DNA of 64,000 nt. Origin: Candidatus Peribacteria bacterium. GTDB taxonomy: Bacteria > Patescibacteriota > Gracilibacteria > Peribacterales > Peribacteraceae. Every line of letters begins with the position of its first letter. Within the stretch, counting starts at the first letter, position 1. Of the stretch, positions 23,998 through 34,029 are shown piece after piece. The translations under genes were made by a program, and so were the position numbers. The notes under the pieces were generated by a model that made no database searches, was not told the origin of the DNA, and saw nothing but the letters and a program-made list of their open reading frames with translations. The DNA lies in NCBI GenBank assembly GCA_023245935.1, contig JAHFJM010000001.1, forward strand, positions 186,001 to 250,000, written 5' to 3'.

Positions 23998-25401
23998 ATG
24001 AGTTCCAAACCCATCTTCGCTACTCTTAATCGTGATGTCTTCGACTCACACAATCCCTCCCCGTACACGGTGGGTGTGAAGAAGGGTGTGGATGAAGCGC
24101 TCGTGCGGCAGATCAGTGCGGATAAAAAAGAGCCGACATGGATGCTTGAATCGAGATTGCAGTCGCTGAAGATTTTCAGAGAGAAGCCGATGCCGACGTG
24201 GGGAGCGGATCTCTCGAAGCTCGATCTCGACAATATCATTTACTACGCACGTCATGGAGCAGCTGAGACCGATAACTGGGAAGAAGTGCCGGATGAGATT
24301 CGCAAGGTCTACGACCGGCTCGGCATTCCTGAAGCTGAGAGGAAAATGCTCGCGGGTGTGGGGGCGCAGTACGAGAGCGAGATGATTTATCACAGACTGA
24401 AAGACGAGTGGCAGGCTCTCGGTGTTGTTTTTTTGGATATGGATGTTGCCGTTCAGGAATATCCGGAACTTGTGAAGGAATATTTTATGAAGTGCGTTCC
24501 CCCGACCGACCACAAGTTTGCGGCACTGCATGGGGCTGTGTGGAGTGGGGGGACATTCTTGTATGTGCCAAAAGGTGTGACGGTGCGGGAGCCTCTCCAG
24601 GCATACTTCCGCATGAACGCGAAGAACATGGGTCAGTTCGAACACACGCTCATCATCATCGAAGAAGGGGCAGAGGCGCACTACATCGAGGGCTGCAGCG
24701 CGCCGAAGTACGGATCGCAGGGATTGCATGCGGGGCTCGTCGAAATTTTTGTGAAGGACGGCGCGAAGTGCCGATACAGTTCCGTCGAGAACTGGAGTCG
24801 TGATACGTACAATTTGAATACGAAGCGTGCGATTGTGCAGAAAGATGCGCGCATGGAATGGATCGGCGGCAATATGGGAAGCGGCGTCACGATGCTCTAT
24901 CCATGCAGCGTGCTCGTCGGCGAGGGTGCGCACTGCGACCACATGGCACTCGCATTCGCCAATAAAAATCAGTGGCAGGACACGGGAGCAAAAGTGATGC
25001 ACCTCGCTCCACACACATCGAGCAATGTCGTCAGCAAGTCCGTGAGCAAAGACGGAGGATGCTGCGTGTACCGCGGGCTCCTGAAGATCGCGCCGCACGC
25101 GCACGATTGCACGAGCAGCATCGAGTGCGATGCGTTGCTGCTGGACGAAGCGAGTCGCACGGATACGATTCCCGATATTCAAGTCAGGAATAACGACGTA
25201 ACGATCGCGCACGAAGCGACGGTCGGGAAGCTCAGCGAGGAAGATGTCTTCTATCTGATGTCGCGCGGAATCAGTGAAGAAGAAGCGAAAGCAATGATCG
25301 TCTCAGGCTTCATCGAGCCGATCGTGCGGCTTCTGCCACTCGAATATGCGGTCGAGATGAATCGTTTAATAGAAATGGAGATGGAGGGGTCGGTTGGTTG
25401 A
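23998..25401 (+). CDS. sufB: Fe-S cluster assembly scaffold protein SufB
   Basis: SufB is the main scaffold on which Fe-S clusters are built, together with SufC and SufD. The 467-residue protein has the normal length and the beta-helix core with KEPTWMLESRLQSLKIF, VPKGVTVREPLQAYFRMN, GAEAHYIEGCSAPKYG (scaffold Cys) and the C-terminal SSIECDALLLDEASRTDTIP and DVTIAHEATVGKLSEEDVFYL. An extended -10 box TGCTAGAAT ends 8 nt before the ATG, so the mRNA is nearly leaderless. sufD lies 2.3 kb downstream, separated by three unknown genes; sufC and sufS are not in the window. Confidence 0.97.
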   Translation: MSSKPIFATLNRDVFDSHNPSPYTVGVKKGVDEALVRQISADKKEPTWMLESRLQSLKIFREKPMPTWGADLSKLDLDNIIYYARHGAAETDNWEEVPDEIRKVYDRLGIPEAERKMLAGVGAQYESEMIYHRLKDEWQALGVVFLDMDVAVQEYPELVKEYFMKCVPPTDHKFAALHGAVWSGGTFLYVPKGVTVREPLQAYFRMNAKNMGQFEHTLIIIEEGAEAHYIEGCSAPKYGSQGLHAGLVEIFVKDGAKCRYSSVENWSRDTYNLNTKRAIVQKDARMEWIGGNMGSGVTMLYPCSVLVGEGAHCDHMALAFANKNQWQDTGAKVMHLAPHTSSNVVSKSVSKDGGCCVYRGLLKIAPHAHDCTSSIECDALLLDEASRTDTIPDIQVRNNDVTIAHEATVGKLSEEDVFYLMSRGISEEEAKAMIVSGFIEPIVRLLPLEYAVEMNRLIEMEMEGSVG

Positions 25402-25460
25402 GGCCAACTGCTTCGGCAAATACTTGCAAAAAGACATGAATCGTTTACGATGCTCCCTCT

Positions 25461-26003
25461 ATGTCTTCAAAGAAATCAGCTCCGGCATCTCATCCGGCGG
25501 TTACTCCGTCGACACCTTCTCTACTTCTCGGAGGAAGCCAGTCGAAGGAGATCTCGAAAACGAACGGAAGTACCCGTGCTCGGGTGACCGATGCGCTGCA
25601 AACACCTCGTCCGATCGTTCCACAGAAAAGAAATCCGACTCCGCCGATTCTGCAGGAGCTCATTGTCCCCGATAACTGGGACGATGAGGATGATGCAATC
25701 GTTGAGTACGATGACAGTGAGCTTGCCGGTTTTGATCCTCTCTCTCCCACAAAAGAAAAACCCGGCAGCAAAGGTAAAGTGCTGATGCTGAAGGCACGCT
25801 TTGCAGCCGGTCTTCCTCTTTGGAATGACAACGATGTCACGGATCACGGACCGTCGACGAAAGAAGGAGAACTGTCCGCAATCGAACACTCAGATTCTCA
25901 TGCGAAAGGCAGACCGTCCGATATCGTGAGACAGGGTGGTCTTGAGAGCGAAACAGGGGAGGAAACAATAGATGATGACGAAGATGACGCTGACGAATTG
26001 TAA
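25461..26003 (+). CDS. Hypothetical protein with a C-terminal domain shared with the next gene
   Basis: A 180-residue protein. The first 70 residues are Ser/Pro/Thr-rich and probably disordered. Residues about 77-140 hold a domain also found in the next gene: IVEYDDSELAGFDPLSP, PGSKGKVLMLKARFAAGLPLW and DHGP. A strongly acidic tail (TIDDDEDDADEL) ends the protein. No known family is recognised. The promoter TTGCAA-16-TACGAT ends 9 nt before the ATG. It may be an interaction module, but that is inference. Confidence 0.75.
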   Translation: MSSKKSAPASHPAVTPSTPSLLLGGSQSKEISKTNGSTRARVTDALQTPRPIVPQKRNPTPPILQELIVPDNWDDEDDAIVEYDDSELAGFDPLSPTKEKPGSKGKVLMLKARFAAGLPLWNDNDVTDHGPSTKEGELSAIEHSDSHAKGRPSDIVRQGGLESETGEETIDDDEDDADEL

Positions 26004-26022
26004 AGAGTTTCCGAATTTTCCT

Positions 26023-27054
26023 ATGTCTGAACTCCCATTACCATCGGATTTGCCGGACGACAGCCCTTTCTCTGCCGAGACTGAGGCTTTCCTTGCCGAA
26101 TGTCATGATCGTATTGTGAAGAAATCGACGATTCAGAAAGCAATCAATCTGACAAAGGAGTATTACTGGAATACGATTATGTTGATGTGCGGGAGTGCGC
26201 TGAAAAAATTCATCCATCCTCTGGGAGATGATGCGACTGAACGCTTGGCGTTGTCCGTGGCAAGGACACTCTGGGAGCATGAGGTAAAAATAAAATCCCC
26301 CATGGGAGAATTCATCGATCCATCCGATCCTGCCGCCGCTCTCGAGCGTCGTCGCGGATACAGGCGAGCTCATATCACTCGCGGGTTTGACAACGATCCG
26401 AAGCTTTCCGAGGAAGAGGAGACTTTCGTTGCTGCGAAGGTTGCTGACATTTGCGGACGGATCGACAGCGGTGTATTCAAACTTTCCACGGATCATGGGC
26501 TGATCGTTTCGATTGGAAGGAATTTGAAAGGTCTGGAAGGAACAGGCGAGTTCAAAAACGACAGATTCTATATTCTTCGGGATACGATTGTCGCTCGAGT
26601 CTGCGTGCACTGCACTGCGAAAGGTATCATTCTGAAGAAGAAAAGTCAGGGCAGATCTTCCGACCCAAAGACTGTGGAGCAGATAGTGCCGGTTGCATCG
26701 GATACGGGAGGAGTACCGGATTTTTCACCTCTCTCTTCAGATGACAGTGATGCAGATGGTTTGCACAGTGATGCTTTGCAGGACAATGAGGATGATGAGT
26801 TAGTCGAGTATGACGACGACGAACTTCTCGGTATCGATCCTTCTTCTCCTGCCAAGGCAATACCGGGAAGCGAAGCGAAGGTCTTGATGCTGGCTGCGCG
26901 CTACGCAGCCGGTCAGCCGCTCTGGCATGCCGGCGACTACCGTCAGCATGGTCCCACTGCGGATCGGGAGAAGGAAATGGCAACGAAACGAAACGAGCGC
27001 GAAGCGGCTGTGTTAGACGAACGGATGGAAGGGGCGATAGGAGGGGAGTGGTGA
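26023..27054 (+). CDS. Hypothetical protein, paralogous C-terminal domain
   Basis: A 343-residue protein, 20 bp downstream of its partner and likely co-transcribed. The N-terminal 230 residues form a separate unknown, mostly helical region (for example LTKEYYWNTIMLMCGSALKKF). The C-terminal part (about 265-325) repeats the partner's domain: LVEYDDDELLGIDPSSP, PGSEAKVLMLAARYAAGQPLW and HGP. An acidic patch precedes it. The ATG at 26023 is chosen; an in-frame ATG at 25972 would overlap the upstream gene. There is no Shine-Dalgarno. Function is unknown. Confidence 0.75.
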   Translation: MSELPLPSDLPDDSPFSAETEAFLAECHDRIVKKSTIQKAINLTKEYYWNTIMLMCGSALKKFIHPLGDDATERLALSVARTLWEHEVKIKSPMGEFIDPSDPAAALERRRGYRRAHITRGFDNDPKLSEEEETFVAAKVADICGRIDSGVFKLSTDHGLIVSIGRNLKGLEGTGEFKNDRFYILRDTIVARVCVHCTAKGIILKKKSQGRSSDPKTVEQIVPVASDTGGVPDFSPLSSDDSDADGLHSDALQDNEDDELVEYDDDELLGIDPSSPAKAIPGSEAKVLMLAARYAAGQPLWHAGDYRQHGPTADREKEMATKRNEREAAVLDERMEGAIGGEW

Positions 27055-27076
27055 TGCGCGGCAGTACCACAATCGT

Positions 27077-27604
27077 TCAATCTTCGACTTCACGTTTCAT
27101 TTCTCTTTTGTGGAGTTCAACCCACGCCTCCCTCCCTCCCGGTGTCTTCGTCAGTTCGAAAACCTGGCGCATGGTTTCTCGGAGTCTGTTACCTGCATCA
27201 CTCTGACGTTGCTCAGAAACCGCTGCAGGCTGTTCTGTTTTCGGATGCAGCTTCCTCCACTCTGTATGCACCTGTAAAAGTGCAAGGCGGTCTTTTTTCT
27301 TTAGTCCGCTCGTTTCCGCGGAGATGCCAAGTACTTCCATCGCATCGCTTAATTCATGCCAGTCCAGGTTGTCAAACTCTCTTAGTAATCGGTCTGCTTC
27401 ATCCTGCTGCTCTATCGTGCCTTGTCTAAATGCGAATTGAAGGACGTCAAACAGATGTCGTCGATTTTTCTCTGTTGCGACTGCGAGTTCTCTCATCTCT
27501 TCCGGGACAGCAGCACATCGCTGCTCCGGCGTCGGCAGCGGGTACATTGGACTGTCGTCACTGAATAATTCCTTCTGATGTTCTGAGGCTTCTTTCGTAC
27601 GCAT
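27077..27604 (-). CDS. Hypothetical helical protein, 175 aa, with a real Shine-Dalgarno
   Basis: I do not recognise this soluble, largely helical and charged protein (DEADRLLREFDNLDWHELSDAMEVLG; many Glu, Arg and Leu). Unlike nearly all other genes here, AAAGGAGGA stands 11 nt before the ATG at 27604, a textbook Shine-Dalgarno. No clear -10 box is placed for leaderless expression. It is convergent with the 26023-27054 gene and divergent from sufD. It may be a more recent arrival with different expression signals, though its base composition is not obviously unusual. Confidence 0.7.
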   Translation of the reverse strand: MRTKEASEHQKELFSDDSPMYPLPTPEQRCAAVPEEMRELAVATEKNRRHLFDVLQFAFRQGTIEQQDEADRLLREFDNLDWHELSDAMEVLGISAETSGLKKKDRLALLQVHTEWRKLHPKTEQPAAVSEQRQSDAGNRLRETMRQVFELTKTPGGREAWVELHKREMKREVED

Positions 27605-27693
27605 ATGCCTATTTTCCTCCTTTTTCCTATATTTGACAAGATAATATAAAGTGTTCTTATTATTTACGCTAACATTGTCGTACTTTCATCTCT

Positions 27694-28527
27694 ATGGAAA
27701 AGCACTCCGGTACGCGGCAAATCACGATAGAAGCAGGAAAGGCTTTGGCAAAACCTCTGGAAATCGCACTCAGCGGTGATAGGTCCGAAGTCGAGGTTCG
27801 TATTGGGAAAGGTGCCGAAGCGACGATCTTCGATACGAGCACTTCCGCAGTGCATTTGGTTAGTGTTGTTCTGGAGCCTGGGAGCAAGCTGACGTACATC
27901 TCACTCAGCATCGGTTCGACTCGCAGACTGAAGTCGACGGTCGGATCAGGTGCGACAATGCACTGGCACTGCACGACGATCGGTGGAAGCGATGATTCTC
28001 ACGAGCTTGTGTCGACGTGCATCGGTTCAAATGCGACGAGCACGATCGATTGGATTTTTTCAGCCACGAAGAAAGAACGCCAGTCGGTGACGGTGCGGAA
28101 TATCTTCGATGCACCCGACGGCGGAGGAGAAATCACGCTCAAGGGTGTTGCGGAACAGAAAGCGTTCGTGACCTGTAATGGCATGATCGAGATTACGGAG
28201 AAGGGGAGAGGGACGAATACGTACCTTACGGAAGACGTGCTCATGCTCGATGCGACCGCGCATACCGATGCGGTTCCCGCACTTGAGATACGCACGAACG
28301 ATGTGAAGGCGAGTCACAGCGCAACGGTTTCGCGCGTCACTGCCGAGAATTTGTTCTACCTGCAATCACGCGGGATCGACGAAGCAAGTGCGCGCAGAAT
28401 GTTTGTCGAAGGGTTTCTGGGAGCGCTCACAGAACGTATCAGGAACCGGATTGTACGACGGGAAGTGCTGGATGCACTCGGGAATCTTCATGCAGACGTT
28501 GCCTCAAATGTGAATGAAAGAACATGA
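27694..28527 (+). CDS. sufD: Fe-S cluster assembly protein SufD
   Basis: A 277-residue SufD/SufB-type protein, shorter than the roughly 420 residues of many SufD proteins, with a reduced N-terminal region. The beta-helix core and C-terminal signature are clear: ITLKGVAEQKAFVTCNGMIEI, DVLMLDATAHTDAVPALEIR, NDVKASHSATVSRVTAENLFYL and RGIDEASARRMFVEGFL. It partners SufB and SufC. AT-rich DNA upstream holds TTGACA (27633-27638) and candidate -10 boxes TATTAT and TAACAT. The last 40 bp overlap the end of a convergent gene. Confidence 0.93.
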   Translation: MEKHSGTRQITIEAGKALAKPLEIALSGDRSEVEVRIGKGAEATIFDTSTSAVHLVSVVLEPGSKLTYISLSIGSTRRLKSTVGSGATMHWHCTTIGGSDDSHELVSTCIGSNATSTIDWIFSATKKERQSVTVRNIFDAPDGGGEITLKGVAEQKAFVTCNGMIEITEKGRGTNTYLTEDVLMLDATAHTDAVPALEIRTNDVKASHSATVSRVTAENLFYLQSRGIDEASARRMFVEGFLGALTERIRNRIVRREVLDALGNLHADVASNVNERT

Positions 28528-28796
28528 TAGAGCCTGTCTCTGGAAGCCGCTGCCGGCACTTTCAGTGTGATGTTCAGAGAGTTTTCCGATGCGCCTTCTT
28601 TCATCTCCACGAAGTCAAGCAGCTGATTCGACGGCGGCAGACTAAACATGACTTCTTCCCCTTCGACGATACCGATGTAATCGCTCCCGCCAAGCAGATC
28701 ATCCCGCACAGACTTGTGCAGACACTGTGCGAAGTTTGCACGTTGTGCCGTGGGTACAGCCAGGTGACCTTCGTCGGTTTTGCGTAAGCCAAGCAT
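28488..28796 (-). CDS. Hypothetical protein, 102 aa
   Basis: This small soluble protein follows the carbamoyltransferase gene after 11 bp and could be the last gene of that operon. It starts MLGLRKTDEGHLAVPT and contains DYIGIVEGEEVMFSLPPSNQ. No family is recognised. It overlaps the end of sufD by 40 bp on the opposite strand. Composition is protein-like (few rare residues, alternating hydrophobic pattern). Confidence is limited by the lack of a promoter, a motif or a homologue I know. Confidence 0.5.
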   Translation of the reverse strand: MLGLRKTDEGHLAVPTAQRANFAQCLHKSVRDDLLGGSDYIGIVEGEEVMFSLPPSNQLLDFVEMKEGASENSLNITLKVPAAASRDRLYHVLSFTFEATSA

Positions 28797-28807
28797 ACGA
28801 TTGCACG

Positions 28808-30571
28808 CTAATCGATACGCATCGTGTCGTCCAGTTTTCTCCGTGTTGCTCCACAACTGCTCTTTGGCATATCTTCTTTTGAAAGCAGGCAGTGACCAAG
28901 AACGAGATAATCCATCTCCGTGTTCAGAAAGCAGTGGAGCGCATCCTCCGGCGATTCCACAATCGGCTCATCCCGGACATTGAATGAGGTGTTCAGGAGG
29001 ACGGCGCAGCCCGTTCGCTTGTCGAATTCTTTCAGCAGACGATAAAATTTCGGGTTTTGATCTTCGCGAACCGTCTGGATGCGAGCCGATCCGTCGATAT
29101 GCGTTACCGCAGGGATTTCGATGCGTTTCTCCGGTCGTGCATTCGCGACAAGCAGCATGAAGGGGCTTTCGCGATCAAGCTCGAAGTACTCTGCCGCTCT
29201 TTCCGCAAGCACGGTCGGTGCGAACGGCCGAAACGATTCGCGAAACTTAATTTTGAGATTTACTCTCTTCAGATTTTCCTTGTTCCGGGCGTCCGCAAGA
29301 ATGCTGCGGTTGCCGAGGGATCGCGGTCCGTACTCCATTCGTCCCTGAAACCATCCGATGACGTTTTGCTCAGCGAGAAGTTCCGCAGTTTTTTCGATGA
29401 TTTGTCGCTCTTGTAGTCTTTGGAACGGCAACGCTCTCTTTCGGAGATAACATTCGATCTCTTCTGCGGAGTACTCGTCGCCAAGATAGACCGTCTCGAG
29501 CCTTGGCAGTCGCTCGCCTCCGTACTTCTTGTGCCATACGGCGAGAGCCGCTCCCAGGGCTCCTCCGGAGTCCCCCGCGGCAGGCTGAATGAAGACGTCT
29601 TCGAAGATTCCGGATCGAAGAATCTTGCCGTTCGCCACGGCGTTGAGCGCACAGCCGCCTGCGAGACACAGATGCTTCGACCCCGTGATCTTCTTTGCGT
29701 ATTCTGCAATGTTCATCATTGCTTCTTCCGTTATTTTTTGCAGTGAAGCGGCGATATCTTTGTGAAACTGTTCTAGCACACTCTCACTTTTTCGTGCAGG
29801 TTGCCCGAAGAGTTGCTCGATTTTTTTGCCGGTCATCGTGAGACCGTACTCGTACGTGAAATACGACATATTGAGTTCAAAGCTGCCGTCCTCGCGCAGA
29901 TCAATCAGTTGTCGCATTTCCTTCATGTACTTCGGTTCGCCGTACGGAGCGAGACCCATCACTTTGTACTCCGCACTGTTGACCTTGAATCCGAGGTAAT
30001 ACGTGAGAGCGGAGTAGAGGAGTCCGAGCGAGTGCGGGAACCGGATCTCGCGGAGGATTTGCATCTCTTTGCCTTTGCCGTAGCCGATGGTCGTCGTTGC
30101 CCATTCTCCGACACCATCGATCGTCACGATGGCCGCATCGGGGAAGCCGGAGCAGCAGTAGGCGGATGCCGCGTGGGATTCGTGATGGGTCGTGAAGAGA
30201 ATCGGTTTTGTGAAGCAGAGTTCTTTCTTGATGGTCTGAGGGATCCATAGTTTTTTCGTCATCCACTCGCGCATGGCTCGGTGATAGATTCTAAAACCTC
30301 GCGGCCACACGCGGATCTGGGTCTCAAGAATGCGCTCGAAGAACTTCAGGAACGGCTTTTCGTAGAAGACGACTTCCGAGAGGTCTGTTGCGGTGATTTT
30401 GCCTGCCCTCAGTGCGTGTTCGATTGCGTTTTTCGGAAAGTTTTCATCGTGTTTTTTTCGCGTGTAGCGTTCTTCCTGCGCTGCGAAAACAATGGATCCA
30501 TCCCGCAGCAGCACTGCGGCCGCATCGTGGTAGAAACAAGAGAGACCGAGAATGTAGATCGGCTTTCTCAT
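28808..30571 (-). CDS. Carbamoyltransferase, NodU/CmcH/SxtI family
   Basis: A 587-residue O-carbamoyltransferase. Members use carbamoyl phosphate and ATP to put a carbamoyl group on a hydroxyl of a sugar or natural product. The N-terminal half is of the TsaD-like kind: ILGLSCFYHDAAAVLLRDG, HHESHAASAYCCSGF with metal-binding His, and TIDGVGEWATT. The C-terminal half has RMEYGPRSLGNRSILADAR and FRPFAPTVL. Length is normal. Its ATG overlaps the stop of the tiny upstream gene (TAATG), and the two upstream membrane genes make an arrangement like sxtI-sxtJ-sxtK of saxitoxin clusters. The substrate here is unknown, perhaps a surface glycan. Confidence 0.93.
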   Translation of the reverse strand: MRKPIYILGLSCFYHDAAAVLLRDGSIVFAAQEERYTRKKHDENFPKNAIEHALRAGKITATDLSEVVFYEKPFLKFFERILETQIRVWPRGFRIYHRAMREWMTKKLWIPQTIKKELCFTKPILFTTHHESHAASAYCCSGFPDAAIVTIDGVGEWATTTIGYGKGKEMQILREIRFPHSLGLLYSALTYYLGFKVNSAEYKVMGLAPYGEPKYMKEMRQLIDLREDGSFELNMSYFTYEYGLTMTGKKIEQLFGQPARKSESVLEQFHKDIAASLQKITEEAMMNIAEYAKKITGSKHLCLAGGCALNAVANGKILRSGIFEDVFIQPAAGDSGGALGAALAVWHKKYGGERLPRLETVYLGDEYSAEEIECYLRKRALPFQRLQERQIIEKTAELLAEQNVIGWFQGRMEYGPRSLGNRSILADARNKENLKRVNLKIKFRESFRPFAPTVLAERAAEYFELDRESPFMLLVANARPEKRIEIPAVTHIDGSARIQTVREDQNPKFYRLLKEFDKRTGCAVLLNTSFNVRDEPIVESPEDALHCFLNTEMDYLVLGHCLLSKEDMPKSSCGATRRKLDDTMRID

Positions 30572-30798
30572 TAGAACTGGTGTCGGAAATCAGACGGTTC
30601 ACGGGACACGTTCCGCCAGAAACTTCCGGGTTGTTGTTTTTTTGAAAAGAGCATCAGCATTGTCCGGATGACGGAGTACGTCCCAATCATCACGATCCAC
30701 AGGATGGTGAGCAGGATTGCATTCATGATCAGTGCGATACCGTGGTTTGCCGCCTTCCACCGGTTCCGGAGTTGCTTGAGAAGTGTCGGATGCTGCAT
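30571..30798 (-). CDS. SxtJ-like small membrane protein, 75 aa
   Basis: A 75-residue protein with one strong membrane segment (IALIMNAILLTILWIVMIGTY) after an amphipathic start (HPTLLKQLRNRWKAANH) and a polar tail (QQPGSFWRNVSREPSDF). It lies between the DUF5989-like gene and the carbamoyltransferase gene with 1-nt overlaps on both sides (TGATG and TAATG), so all three are translationally coupled. The order and topology match SxtJ of saxitoxin-type cassettes, although it is shorter. It is probably a membrane partner of the carbamoyltransferase. Confidence 0.75.
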   Translation of the reverse strand: MQHPTLLKQLRNRWKAANHGIALIMNAILLTILWIVMIGTYSVIRTMLMLFSKKQQPGSFWRNVSREPSDFRHQF

Positions 30799-30956
30799 CA
30801 AATGAACGAATAGATAAACGGCGCAAACGGAGATGCTTGGGCGGAGAGAAGGAGAATGCCGAAGAGGGTGATGATGACGATGATCGGCAGGAAACACCAT
30901 TTCTTGCGAACATTCATGAATCTCCAGAGCTCGCCGACAATCATAATCTTACTCAT
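30798..30956 (-). CDS. DUF5989 / SxtK-like small membrane protein, 52 aa
   Basis: The 52-residue protein reads SKIMIVGELWRFMNVRKKWC, then a hydrophobic helix (LPIIVIITLFGILLLSA) and a short APFIYSF end. This is the pattern of the DUF5989 family (LWxFMxxRKKxWLLP...APFIY), known beside carbamoyltransferase genes. The start is fixed by a TATCAT -10 box with extended TGG ending exactly 6 nt before the ATG at 30956. It is the first gene of the three-gene operon. Confidence 0.85.
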   Translation of the reverse strand: MSKIMIVGELWRFMNVRKKWCFLPIIVIITLFGILLLSAQASPFAPFIYSFI

Positions 30957-31026
30957 GACGGTATGATACCACGCCAATGCGGGGTCTTTCTGGCGGTAAT
31001 CTGCAAGAAATGCGACACTCCTCACG

Positions 31027-32238
31027 ATGAATTTTCCCCATTCCGTTCTCGTTCGTATCCTCTTTCCCCTGGTGATTCTTCTTTCGATGGAAATCACCTC
31101 CGTTGTCTGTTTGCATCTCCTGCAGACGGCAGGTTTCCGTTACCAGTTTATCTCTGATTTGTATCCCGATGAGGAAACAAAGAGGATTGTTCTTAAGAGA
31201 ATAGAGGATGACGATCTGAACACGGGTCACATCAGCATGGATTCGGAACTCGGGTGGACATTGAGACCGAGAGGCCTTGGAGATCAGCTGCAGAAGAAAG
31301 GTCTATACCATGTGAACGATCAAGGGTTTCGCGGTACAGGGAGTGTTGCTCTTGAACCTGCAGACGGTATCACCCGCATCATGGCTCTTGGCGACTCCTT
31401 TACATTCGGTTCTGAGGTGCGGGATGCGGATGCGTGGCCTGCGCTTCTCGCTACCACATTGCCACAGGTGGAGGTACTGAATAGCGGTGTGCCCGGTTAC
31501 GGGAATGATCAAGCTTTCCTTTTATCTCAAAGGCTTGTGTCGAAGTTTCATCCGCAGATCGTGCTGCTGGGGTTCCAGCCTGAGAACGCCAATCGCAATG
31601 TGAACGTGTTTCGTGCGTTCTACAGCAACGACCATTATTTGCCGTTCACCAAGCCCCGCTTTCTTCTGAAGGATGGTGTATTGGAATTGATTCAAAATCC
31701 GCTGCAGACGACGGAAGAGTATCGCAAGGTCTATGCAGATCCTCGCACGTATTTTCCCGTCCTCGGCAAGCAGGATGAGTTCTATGGCAGGCACCTCTCC
31801 GATCGGTCGCTTCTGGACAGGTCTGCCACCGTTCGCCTTCTGCGACTGGCATTGCTCAAGCTCGTCTTTCCCAAGCCACCGATTGTCAGTGACAATCTTT
31901 TCAGCTCCAAGGCGGAAGCGGTGCAGGTGACGATTGCCATCATGGATGCATGGTATGACGGTCTGAGTGCTCAGGGAGTGGCTCCGGTTATTCTGATACT
32001 GCCGAATCATGTCATGCTTGAGGAATATCACAAGAGCGGCTGGCTCATGCATCAGGTTTTTCTGGATCATTGGAAAGGCAGAGGCATGCGCGTACTGGAT
32101 CTCACCCATCCTTTCGGTGACGACAGTCGGGGAATTCTTGGGCTCTATCTCGCCGGACATTACTCGCCGGCAGGAACGAATCTGGTCGCCGGTCGCGTGG
32201 CTGACTACTTGCGGAGCCAAGGATTGGTTTCTCATTGA
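31027..32238 (+). CDS. Membrane-anchored SGNH/GDSL hydrolase
   Basis: A 403-residue protein with an N-terminal membrane anchor (ILFPLVILLSMEITSVVCL) and an SGNH hydrolase domain. The catalytic Ser is in IMALGDSFTFGSEV (block I), Gly in LNSGVPGYGNDQ (block II), Asn in GFQPENANRN (block III) and the His-containing block V in AGHYSPAGTNLVA. Such enzymes add or remove acyl groups on sugars at the cell surface, for example in glycan acetylation. It is divergent from the carbamoyltransferase operon, so the two probably modify the same glycan. A GACACT box ends 7 nt before the ATG. It converges with the 16S rRNA gene. Confidence 0.88.
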   Translation: MNFPHSVLVRILFPLVILLSMEITSVVCLHLLQTAGFRYQFISDLYPDEETKRIVLKRIEDDDLNTGHISMDSELGWTLRPRGLGDQLQKKGLYHVNDQGFRGTGSVALEPADGITRIMALGDSFTFGSEVRDADAWPALLATTLPQVEVLNSGVPGYGNDQAFLLSQRLVSKFHPQIVLLGFQPENANRNVNVFRAFYSNDHYLPFTKPRFLLKDGVLELIQNPLQTTEEYRKVYADPRTYFPVLGKQDEFYGRHLSDRSLLDRSATVRLLRLALLKLVFPKPPIVSDNLFSSKAEAVQVTIAIMDAWYDGLSAQGVAPVILILPNHVMLEEYHKSGWLMHQVFLDHWKGRGMRVLDLTHPFGDDSRGILGLYLAGHYSPAGTNLVAGRVADYLRSQGLVSH

Positions 32239-32244
32239 GACAAC

Positions 32245-32281
32245 AAAAAAGCCCCGAGTCACCCCATCGTGTAGTAGAGAA
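32245..32281 (-). terminator. 16S trailer arm of the processing stem, with terminal T-run
   Basis: In the 16S transcript (minus strand) this is the 3' arm: the 17 nt 32281-32265 pair perfectly with the leader arm at 34046-34030. Further pairs (GUGA with UCAC, then GGGGCUU with AAGCUCC) continue the stem to six T at 32250-32245. The processing helix therefore runs directly into a terminator-like T-run. Confidence 0.8.
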
Positions 32282-32441
32282 GAGAAAGATCCGAACCGAG
32301 CCTCGCACGCTTCGCAGTTTCCAGCGTCCCCGGAGGGGAGAGGCTGAAGACTGAAAGCGAGGAGGGTGTCCTCGGGCAATTGGCATATGCATCATGATTC
32401 GTGACACTGATCAGAGGATGCGCCAGGAAATGACTCCCTGG

Positions 32442-33910
<1,469 letters not shown>

Positions 33911-34029
33911 GAGATTTGCCTCCGACACGAATGTCAGAGATAGCTCTTATAAAAACTAGCGCATCGATTTTTTAGAGAGGGCGATGCATCCTCTTTATAT
34001 TTTCAAAGAAAATAGTTGTGGACTAACTT

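Noticed and set aside
24046-25212. 388-codon minus-strand frame opposite sufB
   Set aside because: Antisense shadow of sufB with Arg/His-rich composition and no start signal.
28524-28787. Plus-strand 87-codon frame between sufD and the carbamoyltransferase
   Set aside because: The minus-strand frame at 28488-28796 has better composition and operon position; the plus frame looks like its shadow.
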